Shown here one piece after another: positions 37,719 through 46,984 of a stretch of 64,000 bases of DNA. This stretch comes from Pseudomonas caspiana (lineage in GTDB: Bacteria; Pseudomonadota; Gammaproteobacteria; Pseudomonadales; Pseudomonadaceae): contig NZ_LOHF01000008.1 in the NCBI RefSeq assembly GCF_002158995.1, forward strand, positions 31,593 through 95,592, read 5' to 3'. The position numbers and the translations under genes were made by a program. Numbering within the stretch: the first letter of the stretch is position 1; each line of letters opens with the position of its first letter. The notes under the pieces were generated by a model. It was given only the letters and a program-made list of their open reading frames with translations, made no database searches and was not told the origin of the DNA.

Positions 37719-38522
37719 CTAGCGGTGGGTTGCAATCCAGATCAGCAACCCGGCCTGGAAGACTGCAAAAGTAACCAAGCAGGCAATAGTGAAGCGCAAG
37801 CCGCTGTCTTCACGTTTGTACTTGCCGACTCGATCCTCGTGCTGACGGATCAACCCTTCCTGCTCAATCATCTTCTTCTCGGCGCCCTCCAGCATCTGTG
37901 AGGCCTCGAGAATTTCGATGATTTGAATCTTGTCGTTGTTCCAGGTGCTGTGCAGGTTGCCCACCTGGACTTCCTTGAAACTGCCCTTCATGTGCTGCGC
38001 ATCAGCATAGGCGACTTCGAATCCCTGAGTTTTCAGGAAGTGGTCGCGGCGCAAGCGGGTGTCTTCGTTCAGGCCGTCCTTGCTAGGCAGGGCAAACGTT
38101 TCGACTTTGTAGGCCGACCATTTTTTCTGCGCCCAGTGGATACCCTGAGCAATCAGAAAACGCCCGATGCCACGGTTCCATGGCTCTATCTGCAAGCCGG
38201 AATCCGGCCCGAAGCGCACGATATGCTTTTCATGATCGACCCAGACATCCAGATGATTCTGTTCACGCCGCACCCGTTGGCCTGGCAACTGAATGTTCAG
38301 GCGCAGCAGGCTCAATTCCTTGCTGTGGCGCTCGGCGCGACCAAACTGGACAAAGCGCAGCGGCCGGCCACCGGTGGCACGGTCGGTTTGCAGCGGGGCC
38401 AGGCGCAGCATCAGAAAGTGTTCCGGCTTGACGTCGTCCCACAGCTGCGCAGGCGCCGAGGCTTGAGCTTCAGCGGCTTTGGTGTCTTCAATGGTGTCGG
38501 GTAATGCTGTTGTTTCTGTCAT
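37719..38522 (-). CDS. Unknown protein with C-terminal coiled coil and membrane anchor
   Basis: A 267-residue protein I do not recognise. The first 40 residues are acidic and alanine-rich. The middle part is mixed alpha/beta and contains an acetyltransferase-like run (GIGRFLIAQGIHWAQ..FLKTQGFEVAYAD), only suggestive. A coiled coil covers about residues 195-235 (EASQMLEGAEKKMIEQE), and the protein ends in one membrane helix (FTIACLVTFAVFQAGLLIWIA). Such a layout suits a tail-anchored cytoplasmic protein. ATG 38522 was chosen because the longer frame to 38630 gives a poor N-terminus. Confidence 0.65.
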   Translation of the reverse strand: MTETTALPDTIEDTKAAEAQASAPAQLWDDVKPEHFLMLRLAPLQTDRATGGRPLRFVQFGRAERHSKELSLLRLNIQLPGQRVRREQNHLDVWVDHEKHIVRFGPDSGLQIEPWNRGIGRFLIAQGIHWAQKKWSAYKVETFALPSKDGLNEDTRLRRDHFLKTQGFEVAYADAQHMKGSFKEVQVGNLHSTWNNDKIQIIEILEASQMLEGAEKKMIEQEGLIRQHEDRVGKYKREDSGLRFTIACLVTFAVFQAGLLIWIATHR

Positions 38523-38640
38523 GTTTACGGCGATCCTGTCCTTGACCCTGTGCAGCAAACACAGTGCCAGCAAATCCCTATCGGCCGTTTTTACGAGTCC
38601 TGAAGGGTGTCCGTGATTTCCTGACGTCAAATTTCCATGA

Positions 38641-39600
38641 TTACGCCGCAGGCACGGCTTCTATGAAACGCAAAATCCGTGTGGAAAGCTCACTCGACAG
38701 CGGCAGTTGCGGATCTTTGTACGACGCCAACTGACGCTTGATGTCGTTCGGCACGATACGTAACACGTGGTTCATGCCTTCGATCAAGGCCAGTTCGGCA
38801 TCGGGTTTCGCCTTTTTCAATAGCTCGGCGTCACCGACACCCACCTGAATATCATGGCGACCCTGCACGATCAGCGCCGGGACTTGCAGCTTGCCGAACG
38901 CCGCGGCCGGGTCCTGACGGAACAACGAAATCAGATACGGCTGAACACTGGGCCGGAACACCACTTCAAGTTCGGCCGGAACATCGTTGTCGGTCTTGCC
39001 CGCCTTGATTTCGTCGATCAGCTGATTGCTGCGCAAGAGCAGTGGCGGTGGCAGACGGTATTGCAGTTGTTCGCGTAACACTTGGTCTACTGGGCGGCCG
39101 GTGCCAGCCACGGAGATCACAGCGGCAGCACCGGCTTTTTCAGCCGCCAGAGCCGCCACCAGTGCGCCCTCGCTGTGGCCCAGCAGGATCAATTGCCCCA
39201 GACGAGGGTCAGCCTTGAGTTTCTGGCCCCAGGCTTGTGCATCGGCAACATAGGCCTCAATGCTCAGGTTGCGCTCATCCGGGGTCGCGGCCTTGCTGGC
39301 GGCAACGCCGCGCTTGTCATAACGCACGCTGGCGATGTTGTGTTTGGCGAGGATGCGCGCCAGGCGTTTCATGCTGTCGTTGCGCCCGCCGTCGGGATTG
39401 TTGCCATCGCGGTCGGTAGGGCCGGAACCCGCGATGATCAACACCACGGGCACCGGTTCAGTGGATTTGGGCAGCAACAAGGTACCGGACAACTCGCCCG
39501 TCGCGGTTTGCAGGACGATGGGTCGCTGTAGTACGGATGGGGTGGCAGCGTGAGCAAGCCCGGTGAGCAGGGGAAGAATCAAAGCGATAACTCGTAGCAT
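38641..39600 (-). CDS. Secreted alpha/beta hydrolase
   Basis: A 319-residue hydrolase with a signal peptide (residues 1-18, [14 protein letters not shown]). It shows [20 protein letters not shown] near residue 50-70, [13 protein letters not shown] near 95, the nucleophile elbow [14 protein letters not shown] near 140-150, and probable acid and histidine residues in [13 protein letters not shown] and EGMNHVLR. This pattern fits the esterase/dienelactone-hydrolase-like branch. Periplasmic location is inferred from the signal. It is divergent from aroC. Substrate unknown. Confidence 0.85.
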   Translation of the reverse strand: MLRVIALILPLLTGLAHAATPSVLQRPIVLQTATGELSGTLLLPKSTEPVPVVLIIAGSGPTDRDGNNPDGGRNDSMKRLARILAKHNIASVRYDKRGVAASKAATPDERNLSIEAYVADAQAWGQKLKADPRLGQLILLGHSEGALVAALAAEKAGAAAVISVAGTGRPVDQVLREQLQYRLPPPLLLRSNQLIDEIKAGKTDNDVPAELEVVFRPSVQPYLISLFRQDPAAAFGKLQVPALIVQGRHDIQVGVGDAELLKKAKPDAELALIEGMNHVLRIVPNDIKRQLASYKDPQLPLSSELSTRILRFIEAVPAA

Positions 39601-39743
39601 CGTTGGGCCACTATCTGTTTGGATGCCGATTGGACGCGGCCAGACGAATAAGGTTCGAGGATGAACTACACGAGCAGCCTGCGTATACTGGCGGGTCTGT
39701 TTATATCGACCTGGTTTTTTCGCTGATTTATCGGAGCGTCCGC

Positions 39744-40835
39744 ATGTCCGGCAACACCTTCGGCAAGCTGTTCACTGTCACCACCGCCGGCGAAAGCCAT
39801 GGTCCGGCGCTGGTTGCTATCGTTGACGGCTGCCCGCCGGGCCTTGAGCTGTCGCTGCAAGACCTGCAAATTGATCTGGATCGGCGCAAGCCCGGCACCA
39901 GTCGCCACACGACCCAGCGCCAGGAAGCGGATGAAGTTGAAATCCTTTCCGGCGTTTTCGAAGGCAAAACCACCGGCACCTCCATTGGCTTGCTGATTCG
40001 CAACACTGATCAGAAGTCCAAGGATTATTCGGCGATTCAGGAACAGTTCCGTCCGGCCCACGCTGACTACACCTACCACCACAAGTATGGCGTTCGTGAT
40101 TATCGCGGCGGCGGTCGCAGCTCGGCGCGGGAAACAGCCATGCGCGTGGCGGCTGGCGCTATCGCCAAAAAGTATCTGGCAAAGATGGGCATCGTGGTAC
40201 GCGGTTACATGAGCCAGCTCGGGCCGATCGATATCCCGTTCAAGACCTGGGATTCGGTTGAGCAGAATGCGTTTTTCTGCCCGGATCCTGACAAGGTTCC
40301 GGAGCTGGAAGCCTATATGGACCAGTTGCGTCGTGACCAGGATTCAGTCGGCGCAAAAATCACGGTCGTTGCTGAAGGCGTGATGCCGGGCCTGGGCGAG
40401 CCGATCTTCGACCGTCTGGATGCTGATCTGGCTCATGCGCTGATGAGCATCAATGCAGTCAAGGGAGTGGAAATCGGCGCCGGTTTCGCCAGTGTTGCGC
40501 AACGCGGCACCGAGCACCGCGACGAGCTGACGCCTGCAGGTTTTCTGTCGAACAACTCTGGCGGCATTCTCGGCGGTATTTCCTCAGGTCAGCCGATTGT
40601 GGCGCACCTGGCGCTCAAGCCGACCTCCAGCATCACCACGCCCGGGCATTCGATTGATGTTCACGGCAACCCGGTAGATGTGATCACCAAGGGGCGTCAT
40701 GACCCATGCGTCGGCATTCGCGCCACGCCGATCGCCGAGGCCATGATGGCTATCGTGCTTCTTGATCATCTGCTGCGTCATCGTGGCCAGAACGCCGACG
40801 TCCGGGTGACCACGCCTGTGCTGGGTCAGCTGTAA
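39744..40835 (+). CDS. aroC: Chorismate synthase
   Basis: A 363-residue flavin-dependent enzyme that makes chorismate from EPSP. All three family signatures are visible: [18 protein letters not shown] near residue 17, [20 protein letters not shown] near residue 122-141 and [17 protein letters not shown] near residue 317. ATG 39744 follows GGAGCGTCCGC and matches the usual MSGNTFG start; the frame's upstream extension to 39603 is spurious. An MFS transporter gene lies 36 bases downstream. Confidence 0.97.
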   Translation: MSGNTFGKLFTVTTAGESHGPALVAIVDGCPPGLELSLQDLQIDLDRRKPGTSRHTTQRQEADEVEILSGVFEGKTTGTSIGLLIRNTDQKSKDYSAIQEQFRPAHADYTYHHKYGVRDYRGGGRSSARETAMRVAAGAIAKKYLAKMGIVVRGYMSQLGPIDIPFKTWDSVEQNAFFCPDPDKVPELEAYMDQLRRDQDSVGAKITVVAEGVMPGLGEPIFDRLDADLAHALMSINAVKGVEIGAGFASVAQRGTEHRDELTPAGFLSNNSGGILGGISSGQPIVAHLALKPTSSITTPGHSIDVHGNPVDVITKGRHDPCVGIRATPIAEAMMAIVLLDHLLRHRGQNADVRVTTPVLGQL

Positions 40836-40871
40836 TGCCCGATGGCGTTGCTGCTGCCAAGGGCAACTGAC

Positions 40872-42035
40872 GTGACGCAATCCCCGGCTGGACAGTTGCC
40901 TTATTGGCGGCTGTCCAGTTTTTACGTTTTCTACTTCGCCTTGCTGGGCTCTACCGCGCCATTTCTGCCGTTGTACTTAAGCCACCTCGGGTTCTCCAGC
41001 GCGCGCATTGGCGAGCTGGTGGCGATCCCGATGCTGATGCGTTGTGTTGCCCCAAATATCTGGGGTTGGCTAGGGGATCACACCGGACGTCGATTGGTGA
41101 TCGTGCGGCTTGGAGCTATCTGTGGGCTACTCGCGTTTTCCCTGATTCTGATCGAGCAAAGCTACCTATGGCTGGCGATGGTCATGGCTCTGCATGCGTT
41201 CTTCTGGCACGCAATCCTGCCGCAATTCGAAGTCATTACCTTGGCGCATTTGCGCGGGCAGACGTCTCGTTACAGCCAGATCCGGTTGTGGGGCTCAATT
41301 GGTTTCATCCTGACCGTAGTGAGCGTGGGGCGTTTATTCGAGTGGCTGAGCCTCGACTATTTCCCTTACTTACTGGTCGCTATCATTTTCGGGATTGTCA
41401 TCAGCAGTTGGTGGGTGCCCAATGCGCAGCCGATCGTGTCGACGAGTCATGCTGAAACAGGTGGTTTTTTCCGGCAACTGACTCGTCCAGGAGTGTTGGC
41501 TTTCTACGCCTGCGTCGGGCTGATGCAATTGAGTCACGGCCCGTACAACACATTCCTGACGCTGCATCTGGAGCAGTTGGGTTACGCCCGAGGGTTGATC
41601 GGGTTGCTTTGGGCGGTCGGCGTCGTTGCTGAGGTGCTGATGTTCATGGCCATGAGCCGAATATTGCAGCGCTTCTCGGTACGTCAGGTACTGTTGACGA
41701 GTTTTTTGTTGGCGGCGCTGCGCTGGCTGTTGCTGGGTAATCTTGCTGACCATTTGACGGTGCTGCTCTTCGCCCAATTGCTGCATGCTGCCACGTTTGG
41801 CAGCTTTCACGCGTCTGCCATCCACTTCGTGCAACGTAGCTTCGGCTCGCAGCAACAAGGTCAGGGACAGGCGTTATACGCGGCTTTGGCCGGGACGGGT
41901 GGTGCGTTGGGCGCGCTTTACGCCGGTTACACCTGGAACTTCCTTGGCGCCGGCTGGACATTTACCATCGCCAGTGCTGCGGCACTGGCTGGTGCCGTGA
42001 TGGCGGCTACACGAATGAAAGAGGAGCGGGCATGA
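40872..42035 (+). CDS. MFS transporter
   Basis: A 387-residue transporter with about 12 membrane helices. Family landmarks are LGFSSARIGELVAIPMLMR near residue 42-60, the loop motif WGWLGDHTGRRLV near residue 65-75 and TLAHLRGQTSRYSQIRLWGSIGF near residue 125-147, which resemble the phenylpropionate permease-like (MFS_1) branch. GTG 40872 follows AAGGGCAACTGAC and fits the family N-terminus; ATG 40842 would add ten residues. Its end overlaps the mtnB start as ATGA, so it is translationally coupled to a methionine salvage gene; transport of a related compound is possible but unproved. Confidence 0.85.
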   Translation: MTQSPAGQLPYWRLSSFYVFYFALLGSTAPFLPLYLSHLGFSSARIGELVAIPMLMRCVAPNIWGWLGDHTGRRLVIVRLGAICGLLAFSLILIEQSYLWLAMVMALHAFFWHAILPQFEVITLAHLRGQTSRYSQIRLWGSIGFILTVVSVGRLFEWLSLDYFPYLLVAIIFGIVISSWWVPNAQPIVSTSHAETGGFFRQLTRPGVLAFYACVGLMQLSHGPYNTFLTLHLEQLGYARGLIGLLWAVGVVAEVLMFMAMSRILQRFSVRQVLLTSFLLAALRWLLLGNLADHLTVLLFAQLLHAATFGSFHASAIHFVQRSFGSQQQGQGQALYAALAGTGGALGALYAGYTWNFLGAGWTFTIASAAALAGAVMAATRMKEERA

Positions 42036-42646
42036 GCCGCGAACAACTGAGTCAGGCAATTATCGACGCCGGCCGTTTTCTGTACGGTCGTGGCTGGTCA
42101 CCTGCTACCAGCAGTAATTACTCGGCGCGGCTGTCTGCCACTGAAGTGCTGTTGACGGTGTCGGGCAAACACAAGGGCCAGTTGGGCATTGACGATGTGC
42201 TGGCCACTGATCTTGAAGGCAATAGCCTGGAGCCTGGCAAAAAACCGTCTGCGGAAACCTTGCTGCACACGCAACTCTACAGTTGCAAACCGGAAGTTGG
42301 TGCAGTGCTGCACACCCATTCGGTCAACGCGACGGTATTGTCGCGTCTGACCAAGGCCGATCATCTGGTCTTTGAAGACTATGAGCTGCAAAAGGCCTTC
42401 AGTGGCGTGGTGACTCATGAGTCGCGAGTAGTGGTGCCCATTTTCGACAACGATCAGGATATCGTGCGTCTGGCGGCGAAAGTGCAGCCCTGGCTTGATG
42501 CACACCCTGATTGCGCGGGTTATCTGATTCGCGGCCATGGCTTATATACCTGGGGCGCGAAGATGAGCGACGCACTGCGGCAGATCGAGGCTTTCGAGTT
42601 CCTCTTTGAGTGCGAACTCAAGACACTTGCCGTACTGAACCGATAA
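42032..42646 (+). CDS. mtnB: Methylthioribulose-1-phosphate dehydratase
   Basis: A 204-residue zinc enzyme of the class II aldolase fold that dehydrates methylthioribulose-1-phosphate in the methionine salvage pathway. The motifs are GWSPATSSNYSAR near residue 21, VLLTVSGKHKG near 40, the zinc ligands in AVLHTHSVNAT near 90-98, and the third histidine in YLIRGHGLYTWG near 170. Length is normal. It overlaps the MFS gene by four bases and is followed by mtnD and mtnC in pathway order, with mtnD 84 bases later. Confidence 0.95.
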   Translation: MSREQLSQAIIDAGRFLYGRGWSPATSSNYSARLSATEVLLTVSGKHKGQLGIDDVLATDLEGNSLEPGKKPSAETLLHTQLYSCKPEVGAVLHTHSVNATVLSRLTKADHLVFEDYELQKAFSGVVTHESRVVVPIFDNDQDIVRLAAKVQPWLDAHPDCAGYLIRGHGLYTWGAKMSDALRQIEAFEFLFECELKTLAVLNR

Positions 42647-42730
42647 CGTTTTTTTAGCGTTCAGCCTGAGCGACCTGTAAAAGTCGCAGGGCACATTGAA
42701 CCGAGCCGAACCGAACTGAGGAGCGCCGCC

Positions 42731-43279
42731 ATGAGCAGCCTGTATGTTTATCACCAGTCCAGCCCTGAGCAGCCCGATAAAGTCCTGACGCATCTGGAAG
42801 ACATCGCTTCGACCCTCGCCGAGCACGGAGTGGGTTTTGACCGCTGGCAGGCCGCGACTCCGATCACCCCGGGTGCCAGCCAGGAAGAGGTGATCAGCGC
42901 TTATCGCGTGCAGATCGACAGGCTTATGACCGAACGCGGTTATGTCACCGTCGATGTGATCAGCCTCAACAGTGATCACCCGCAAAAGGCCGAGTTGCGC
43001 GCCAAGTTCCTTGATGAACATCGCCATTCCGAAGACGAGGTGCGCTTCTTCGTCGCCGGGCGCGGTCTGTTTACTTTGCATATCGGCGAGTATGTCTACG
43101 CCGTGCTGTGCGAAAAGAACGACCTGATCTCGGTTCCAGCGGGCACGCCGCACTGGTTCGATATGGGTGAGAACCCGCATTTCGTGGCGATTCGCCTGTT
43201 CAACAACACTGAAGGCTGGGTCGCGAATTTCACTGGCGAGAAAATCGCTAGCCAATTTCCTCAGCTTGACGATTTATAG
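42731..43279 (+). CDS. mtnD: Acireductone dioxygenase
   Basis: A 182-residue cupin metalloenzyme. The metal-binding cluster is FLDEHRHSEDEVRFFVAGRG near residues 93-112, with H, H and E, and the last histidine is in GTPHWFDMG near residue 140. With iron it yields the ketoacid precursor of methionine; with nickel it gives an off-pathway product and CO. The start ATG follows GAGGAGCGCCGCC. It is immediately followed by mtnC after 12 bases. Confidence 0.95.
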   Translation: MSSLYVYHQSSPEQPDKVLTHLEDIASTLAEHGVGFDRWQAATPITPGASQEEVISAYRVQIDRLMTERGYVTVDVISLNSDHPQKAELRAKFLDEHRHSEDEVRFFVAGRGLFTLHIGEYVYAVLCEKNDLISVPAGTPHWFDMGENPHFVAIRLFNNTEGWVANFTGEKIASQFPQLDDL

Positions 43280-43291
43280 GATTCGGTTTTC

Positions 43292-43975
43292 ATGACCATC
43301 AAAGCAGTCCTGACTGATATCGAAGGCACCACCAGCGCGGTCAGTTTTGTCTTCGACGTGTTGTTTCCTTACGCAGCAAAACATCTGCCGGATTTCGTCC
43401 GTCAGCAGGCCTCTCGCCCTGACGTCGCCACGCAGTTACAAAAGGTGCGTGAAGACAGCGCCGAGCCGGATGCCGACGTCGAGCGTGTCATCGAGATTCT
43501 CCTGAGCTGGATTGCCGAAGATCGCAAGGCCACACCGCTCAAAGCGCTGCAAGGCATGGTATGGGAGCAGGGTTACGACGCCGGTCAGCTCAAAGGCCAT
43601 GTTTACCCTGACGCGGTGCACGCGCTGCAGAGCTGGCATCGGCAAGGTTACGGGCTTTACGTCTATTCCTCTGGCTCGATTCAGGCGCAGAAGCTGATCT
43701 TCGGCTGCTCTGAAGCGGGAGATCTTTCGGCCTTGTTCAGCGGCTACTACGATACGACCTCCGGGCCCAAACGCGAGGCGCAGTCGTACCGCAATATCAC
43801 CAAGGCCATTGGCTTGCCAGCAGAAGAGATCGTTTTTCTTTCGGACATCGTCGAGGAACTGGATGCCGCAAAGGCTGCCGGCATGGCCACTTGCGGCCTG
43901 GTACGGGAGGGGGGCGAGTTAGCGGGCCACGTCAACGTGGTGAGTTTTGCCGATATAGACCTCGCGTCATTTTGA
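43292..43975 (+). CDS. mtnC: Enolase-phosphatase E1
   Basis: A 227-residue bifunctional HAD-family enzyme that enolises and dephosphorylates diketomethylthiopentyl phosphate to acireductone. HAD motif I is [16 protein letters not shown] near residue 8, motif II is [14 protein letters not shown] near residue 128, and motif IV is [16 protein letters not shown] near residue 187. The order mtnB-mtnD-mtnC is that of related Pseudomonas. It ends before two hairpins. The kinase, isomerase and transaminase of the pathway are not in this window. Confidence 0.95.
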   Translation: MTIKAVLTDIEGTTSAVSFVFDVLFPYAAKHLPDFVRQQASRPDVATQLQKVREDSAEPDADVERVIEILLSWIAEDRKATPLKALQGMVWEQGYDAGQLKGHVYPDAVHALQSWHRQGYGLYVYSSGSIQAQKLIFGCSEAGDLSALFSGYYDTTSGPKREAQSYRNITKAIGLPAEEIVFLSDIVEELDAAKAAGMATCGLVREGGELAGHVNVVSFADIDLASF

Positions 43976-44003
43976 TCCTCCGAGACAACCGTCCTTCTAG
44001 CGG

Positions 44004-44040
44004 GTTAGCGGCGGTCGCCATCCGCTAACTCGGTCTTTTA
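44004..44040 (+). terminator. First hairpin after mtnC
   Basis: GTTAGCGG (44004-44011) and CCGCTAAC (44022-44029) form the stem, followed by TCGGTCTTTTA. It is weaker than the hairpin 60 bases on. Confidence 0.6.
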
Positions 44041-44064
44041 AGCCGATTATCTGTCGACGCAAGT

Positions 44065-44101
44065 AAGCCTCGTCCTGCTGAAAAGTAGGACGAGGCTTTT
44101 A
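44065..44101 (+). terminator. Second, stronger terminator after mtnC
   Basis: AAGCCTCGTCCT pairs with AGGACGAGGCTT around a loop of about ten bases, then four Ts. The flanking AAGTA and TTACTT could lengthen the stem. It separates the mtn operon from the LuxR gene. Confidence 0.88.
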
Positions 44102-44232
44102 CTTGGGTAAGTAATACCTGTTTGTTTCGAGTGTTGTTCTACAGCGCTTTTAATCGTGTAGTTTCCTGATCCACCCATTCCCGGCGCAATCAATCAAGCC
44201 CTGCGCCGAGCCTGGAAAAGGAGCGAACTGCG

Positions 44233-44955
44233 ATGGGAAGTGCTGAATCAATCAACTCGACCGAGAATCCACTCATACAACAAATGGTCAGGAGCATTCA
44301 TGAGCTGGACAGCAATCAGGCTATCGAAAATGCGCTGGACTGGTTGCGCCAGGAGTGTCAGTGCGAAGGGGCGATATTTTGCCAATTCAGAGGCACGATG
44401 CTGTTGACGTTGGTGACATCCAATGTTGATAGAGCGTGGAGTCAGGATTACCGGCGGCAACTGTTACTGATGGATGACCCTGTAGTCAGTCATTACCGCG
44501 AGCATTTGGGATTCGTCGACTGGAGCGCGGCGTTCAAGCGTTATCCACCTACGGCGGGTTTCGGCCGCTCAGTTGAAAAGCACGGACTGACCCCCGCATG
44601 CTCCTACGGCTACACAAGTCCTGCCCGCAGCTTTCAGGGAGTGACGTCGATTTGTTCGCTGAACGGCTTGAGTCGAGCGCTCAAAGGTCCCGACCAGTAT
44701 TTGTTATCCAGCCTCGTCCCTGTCCTGCATCTGGTAGGGCGCGGGACAAAGTTGCGCTCCAAGGGGTTGAGTGAAAAAGAAGTCGAGATACTCGAATGGG
44801 CACGTGACGGCAAAACAGCGTGGGAAATCGCCACGATCAGGCAAGTGTCCGAGGCAACCGTTAAATATCACCTAAGGAGTATTTACAGCAAACTCGGGGT
44901 TTCCAACAAGGCTCAGGCGGTGGGGGAGGCTTTATGTCAGGGCATTATCAGGTGA
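44233..44955 (+). CDS. LuxR-family regulator with an AHL-type ligand domain (solo)
   Basis: A 240-residue regulator. The N-terminal half is an autoinducer-binding domain that keeps the residues known to contact acyl-homoserine lactones in LuxR/TraR: W69, Y73, D82, P83 and W97 with the exact reference spacing, and G126 next to the expected place. The C-terminal HTH (residues 178-240) reads LSEKEVEILEWARDGKTAWEIA..VKYHLRSIYSKLGVSNKAQAV. No luxI-type synthase is in the window, so it is a solo here. The start follows AAAAGGAGCGAACTGCG. Targets are unknown. Confidence 0.85.
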   Translation: MGSAESINSTENPLIQQMVRSIHELDSNQAIENALDWLRQECQCEGAIFCQFRGTMLLTLVTSNVDRAWSQDYRRQLLLMDDPVVSHYREHLGFVDWSAAFKRYPPTAGFGRSVEKHGLTPACSYGYTSPARSFQGVTSICSLNGLSRALKGPDQYLLSSLVPVLHLVGRGTKLRSKGLSEKEVEILEWARDGKTAWEIATIRQVSEATVKYHLRSIYSKLGVSNKAQAVGEALCQGIIR

Positions 44956-44998
44956 GCGAACACCAACCGGTATTCCCGGCTGTTTATTATTCCCGGCC

Positions 44999-45035
44999 AA
45001 AAAAAAGCCGTGAATGCCAATTGGCAATCACGGCT
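44999..45035 (-). terminator. Terminator of the DUF3509-like gene
   Basis: The palindrome AGCCGTGA-ATGCCAATTGGCA-ATCACGGCT (45006-45035) is followed on the minus strand by eight Us (44999-45006). It can also end the LuxR transcript from the other side. Confidence 0.88.
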
Positions 45036-45096
45036 AAACAAAGGGAGCGAAGCGTTTGAATCAATGCAGCATGAAACGGACAATCAAAAATCTGAA

Positions 45097-45375
45097 TCAA
45101 CGGGTGTGATAGGTCGGCAGATCAAAACGGTGCTGGCTTTGCAGCATCGAGATCGCTGGCAGATCACTTGCCTGACTCGCCAGATCACGACGAATTGCGC
45201 TGATTACCCACTCAAGTTGAACTGGAGTGTGGAGCTGCGCGTAGGACACTGAACGGCGAATCTGCTTACCTTCGTTGTTGCGCAGGGAAAGCAGCACACC
45301 ACCGTCAGGACGGGCTTGGGTGGTCACGTCGAATTCTGAAAATACGGATGCGAATTTTTCTTGAATAAAGGTCAT
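45097..45375 (-). CDS. Small DUF3509-like protein
   Basis: A 92-residue cytoplasmic protein without membrane segments. The pattern VTTQARPDGGVLLSLRN followed by RRSVSYAQLHTPVQLEWVISAIRRDLA resembles the Pseudomonas family DUF3509, which has no known function. ATG 45375 follows GGAGCCGCTAGAC; an ATG five codons upstream (45390) has no good ribosome site. It is a single-gene unit with its own terminator at 44999-45035. Confidence 0.75.
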   Translation of the reverse strand: MTFIQEKFASVFSEFDVTTQARPDGGVLLSLRNNEGKQIRRSVSYAQLHTPVQLEWVISAIRRDLASQASDLPAISMLQSQHRFDLPTYHTR

Positions 45376-45390
45376 GTCTAGCGGCTCCAT

Positions 45391-45837
45391 TGCTCATGGG
45401 ATAACAAGCTTGGTAGTACTAGTGCAGTGACTGTGCCAGTATTTGCGTTGTTTAAAAATCCTTTTAAAACAATGGCTTACAGAAAATTTAAATTTTCAGA
45501 TTCGTGCAATATGCATGAATGGCTATCGGGCATCCTGCATTTTGCGGGTTTTTTAAGGTTTTTTTCAGCGGCGAGGGAACTTTGCCGAGTAGAGCAGAAA
45601 GGATTCAGCGAGTAGATCGAGTGGTGTCGCGTGAATACTCCGACCGCGCTTTTGGGTTTTTATTCAGGCGATCAATAAAAAAGATGGTACGAACGTCTCA
45701 TCAGTCGATGAACGGTCGCGGGCTATTCGCGCACCTTGACCCGAGACGAACGGCTCTGGAGACTTGCGGTCATTAATTGAAGGAGACAGCAGCGATGCGG
45801 CTGCTGATCTCGTGCCTTATTAATGCAGGAGTTACCC
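45391..45837. other. Gene-free region with an AT-rich palindrome
   Basis: About 450 bases with no convincing gene on either strand. It is AT-richer than its surroundings between 45440 and 45560 and contains a perfect 16-base palindrome GAAAATTTAAATTTTC at 45482-45497. It should include promoters for the DUF3509-like gene and the ankyrin gene. No hairpin terminator or RNA gene was recognised. Confidence 0.5.
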
Positions 45838-46371
45838 ATGTCAGATCAGAACACCAGCAATCAACCTGTGCAGATGAACGACGAGGAAGCTCTGGAGTTT
45901 GCCGAGCAGGTATTTGACGTTGCTCGTCGCGGTGACGCAGTGATGCTGGACAGGTTGCTGGAAAAAGGCCTTACGCCCAACCTGCGTAACCACAAAGGCG
46001 ACACGCTATTAATGCTCGCCAGTTATCACGGCCATCAGGATGCCGTACGGGTTTTGCTCAAGTATCAGGCTGATCCGGAAATTCGCAACGACAACGGTCA
46101 GAGCCCGATTGCAGGGGCCGCATTCAAGGGCGATCTGGAAGTGGTTAAATTGTTGGTCGATGCCGGGGCTGAAGTCGAGGGCGCATCGGCTGACGGTCGC
46201 ACGGCGTTGATGATGGCAGCGATGTTTAACCGTACAGCGATCGTCGACTACCTGATCAGCAAGGGTGCAAACCCCAACGCCCGGGATGCCAAGGGCGTGA
46301 CGCCGCTGGCGGCCGCACAGACCATGGGGGCGGCAGATACCGCAGAGCAATTGGCCCGACTCGCTGGCTGA
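45838..46371 (+). CDS. Ankyrin repeat protein
   Basis: A 177-residue protein with an acidic N-terminal helix (MNDEEALEFAEQVFDVARRGD) and about four ankyrin repeats, for example NHKGDTLLMLASYHGHQDAVRVLL (split about residues 55-78), DNGQSPIAGAAFKGDLEVVKLL and DGRTALMMAAMFNRTAIVDYLI. Ankyrin repeats bind proteins. There is no signal peptide. In P. aeruginosa an ankyrin gene accompanies the catalase katB, but no catalase is near here. The start follows AGGAGTTACCC. It is followed by a terminator. Confidence 0.88.
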   Translation: MSDQNTSNQPVQMNDEEALEFAEQVFDVARRGDAVMLDRLLEKGLTPNLRNHKGDTLLMLASYHGHQDAVRVLLKYQADPEIRNDNGQSPIAGAAFKGDLEVVKLLVDAGAEVEGASADGRTALMMAAMFNRTAIVDYLISKGANPNARDAKGVTPLAAAQTMGAADTAEQLARLAG

Positions 46372-46397
46372 AATGTGTTGCGGGCGTAAGTGATAGG

Positions 46398-46437
46398 GGC
46401 GCAAAGGATTTGTCGGTATCCTTCGCGCCTTTATTTT
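46398..46437 (+). terminator. Terminator after the ankyrin gene
   Basis: GGCGCAAAGGAT pairs with ATCCTTCGCGCC (one mismatch) around an eight-base loop, followed by TTTATTTTT. Confidence 0.85.
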
Positions 46438-46458
46438 TGCTCGTGATCAGGATCTCCC

Positions 46459-46980
46459 ATGAAAAATCAACTTATCGAATTAATCGGCAAAATCAGTTCG
46501 GGTTGCATGGGCGAGCAGGACATCGTGCGCATTGCTGATGAGGCCGCACAGGCTTACGCCGATCCTTCTGCGTTTCTGGCTGCCAATCCCGATATCAACT
46601 ATGACGATACATTTCCGATCCCTCTGGGTGAATGGGTCGTGGTGGGCAGCCTGCCCGATACCGTGCTGTTTCAGGCCGACACCTACATGGACCTCTTCGC
46701 GCAAATCGTCGATTCTTTTGGCAAAGACGTAGCGTTCAACATCAAGCCCAAACAGCTTGCCAAAGTCGATGCTCTGGTAGCGCTCAATCGCATCCAGATC
46801 CAGCTAGGCAGCATGAATAAGGAAAACGGCGGCTATGTGCTGATGAACTTCAGTCAGCCGCTGGATGATGAATTGCAGGCAGTATTGGTCTACGGCGACG
46901 ATCAGGCTCGCGTGCTTGAACTGTGCGCCGCATTGAACATTCACGCCGCGCCTGCACTGGAAGCCTTGCGTAGCCAATAA
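46459..46980 (+). CDS. Conserved hypothetical protein
   Basis: A 173-residue soluble protein with no signal peptide or membrane segment. It is acidic, with the pattern LGEWVVVGSLPDTVLFQADTYMDLF around residue 55 and a C-terminal half of mixed alpha/beta (NGGYVLMNFSQPLDDELQAVLVYGDD). I recognise no family or catalytic motif. The start ATG follows AGGATCTCCC. It is separated from the ankyrin gene by a terminator and is convergent with the ZIP gene, five bases between the stops. Confidence 0.7.
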   Translation: MKNQLIELIGKISSGCMGEQDIVRIADEAAQAYADPSAFLAANPDINYDDTFPIPLGEWVVVGSLPDTVLFQADTYMDLFAQIVDSFGKDVAFNIKPKQLAKVDALVALNRIQIQLGSMNKENGGYVLMNFSQPLDDELQAVLVYGDDQARVLELCAALNIHAAPALEALRSQ

Positions 46981-46984
46981 GCGT

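Noticed and set aside
39684..39689. TATACT as the -10 of an aroC promoter
   Set aside because: The hexamer is good, but no -35 at 16-18 bases upstream resembles TTGACA, so it is left unassigned.
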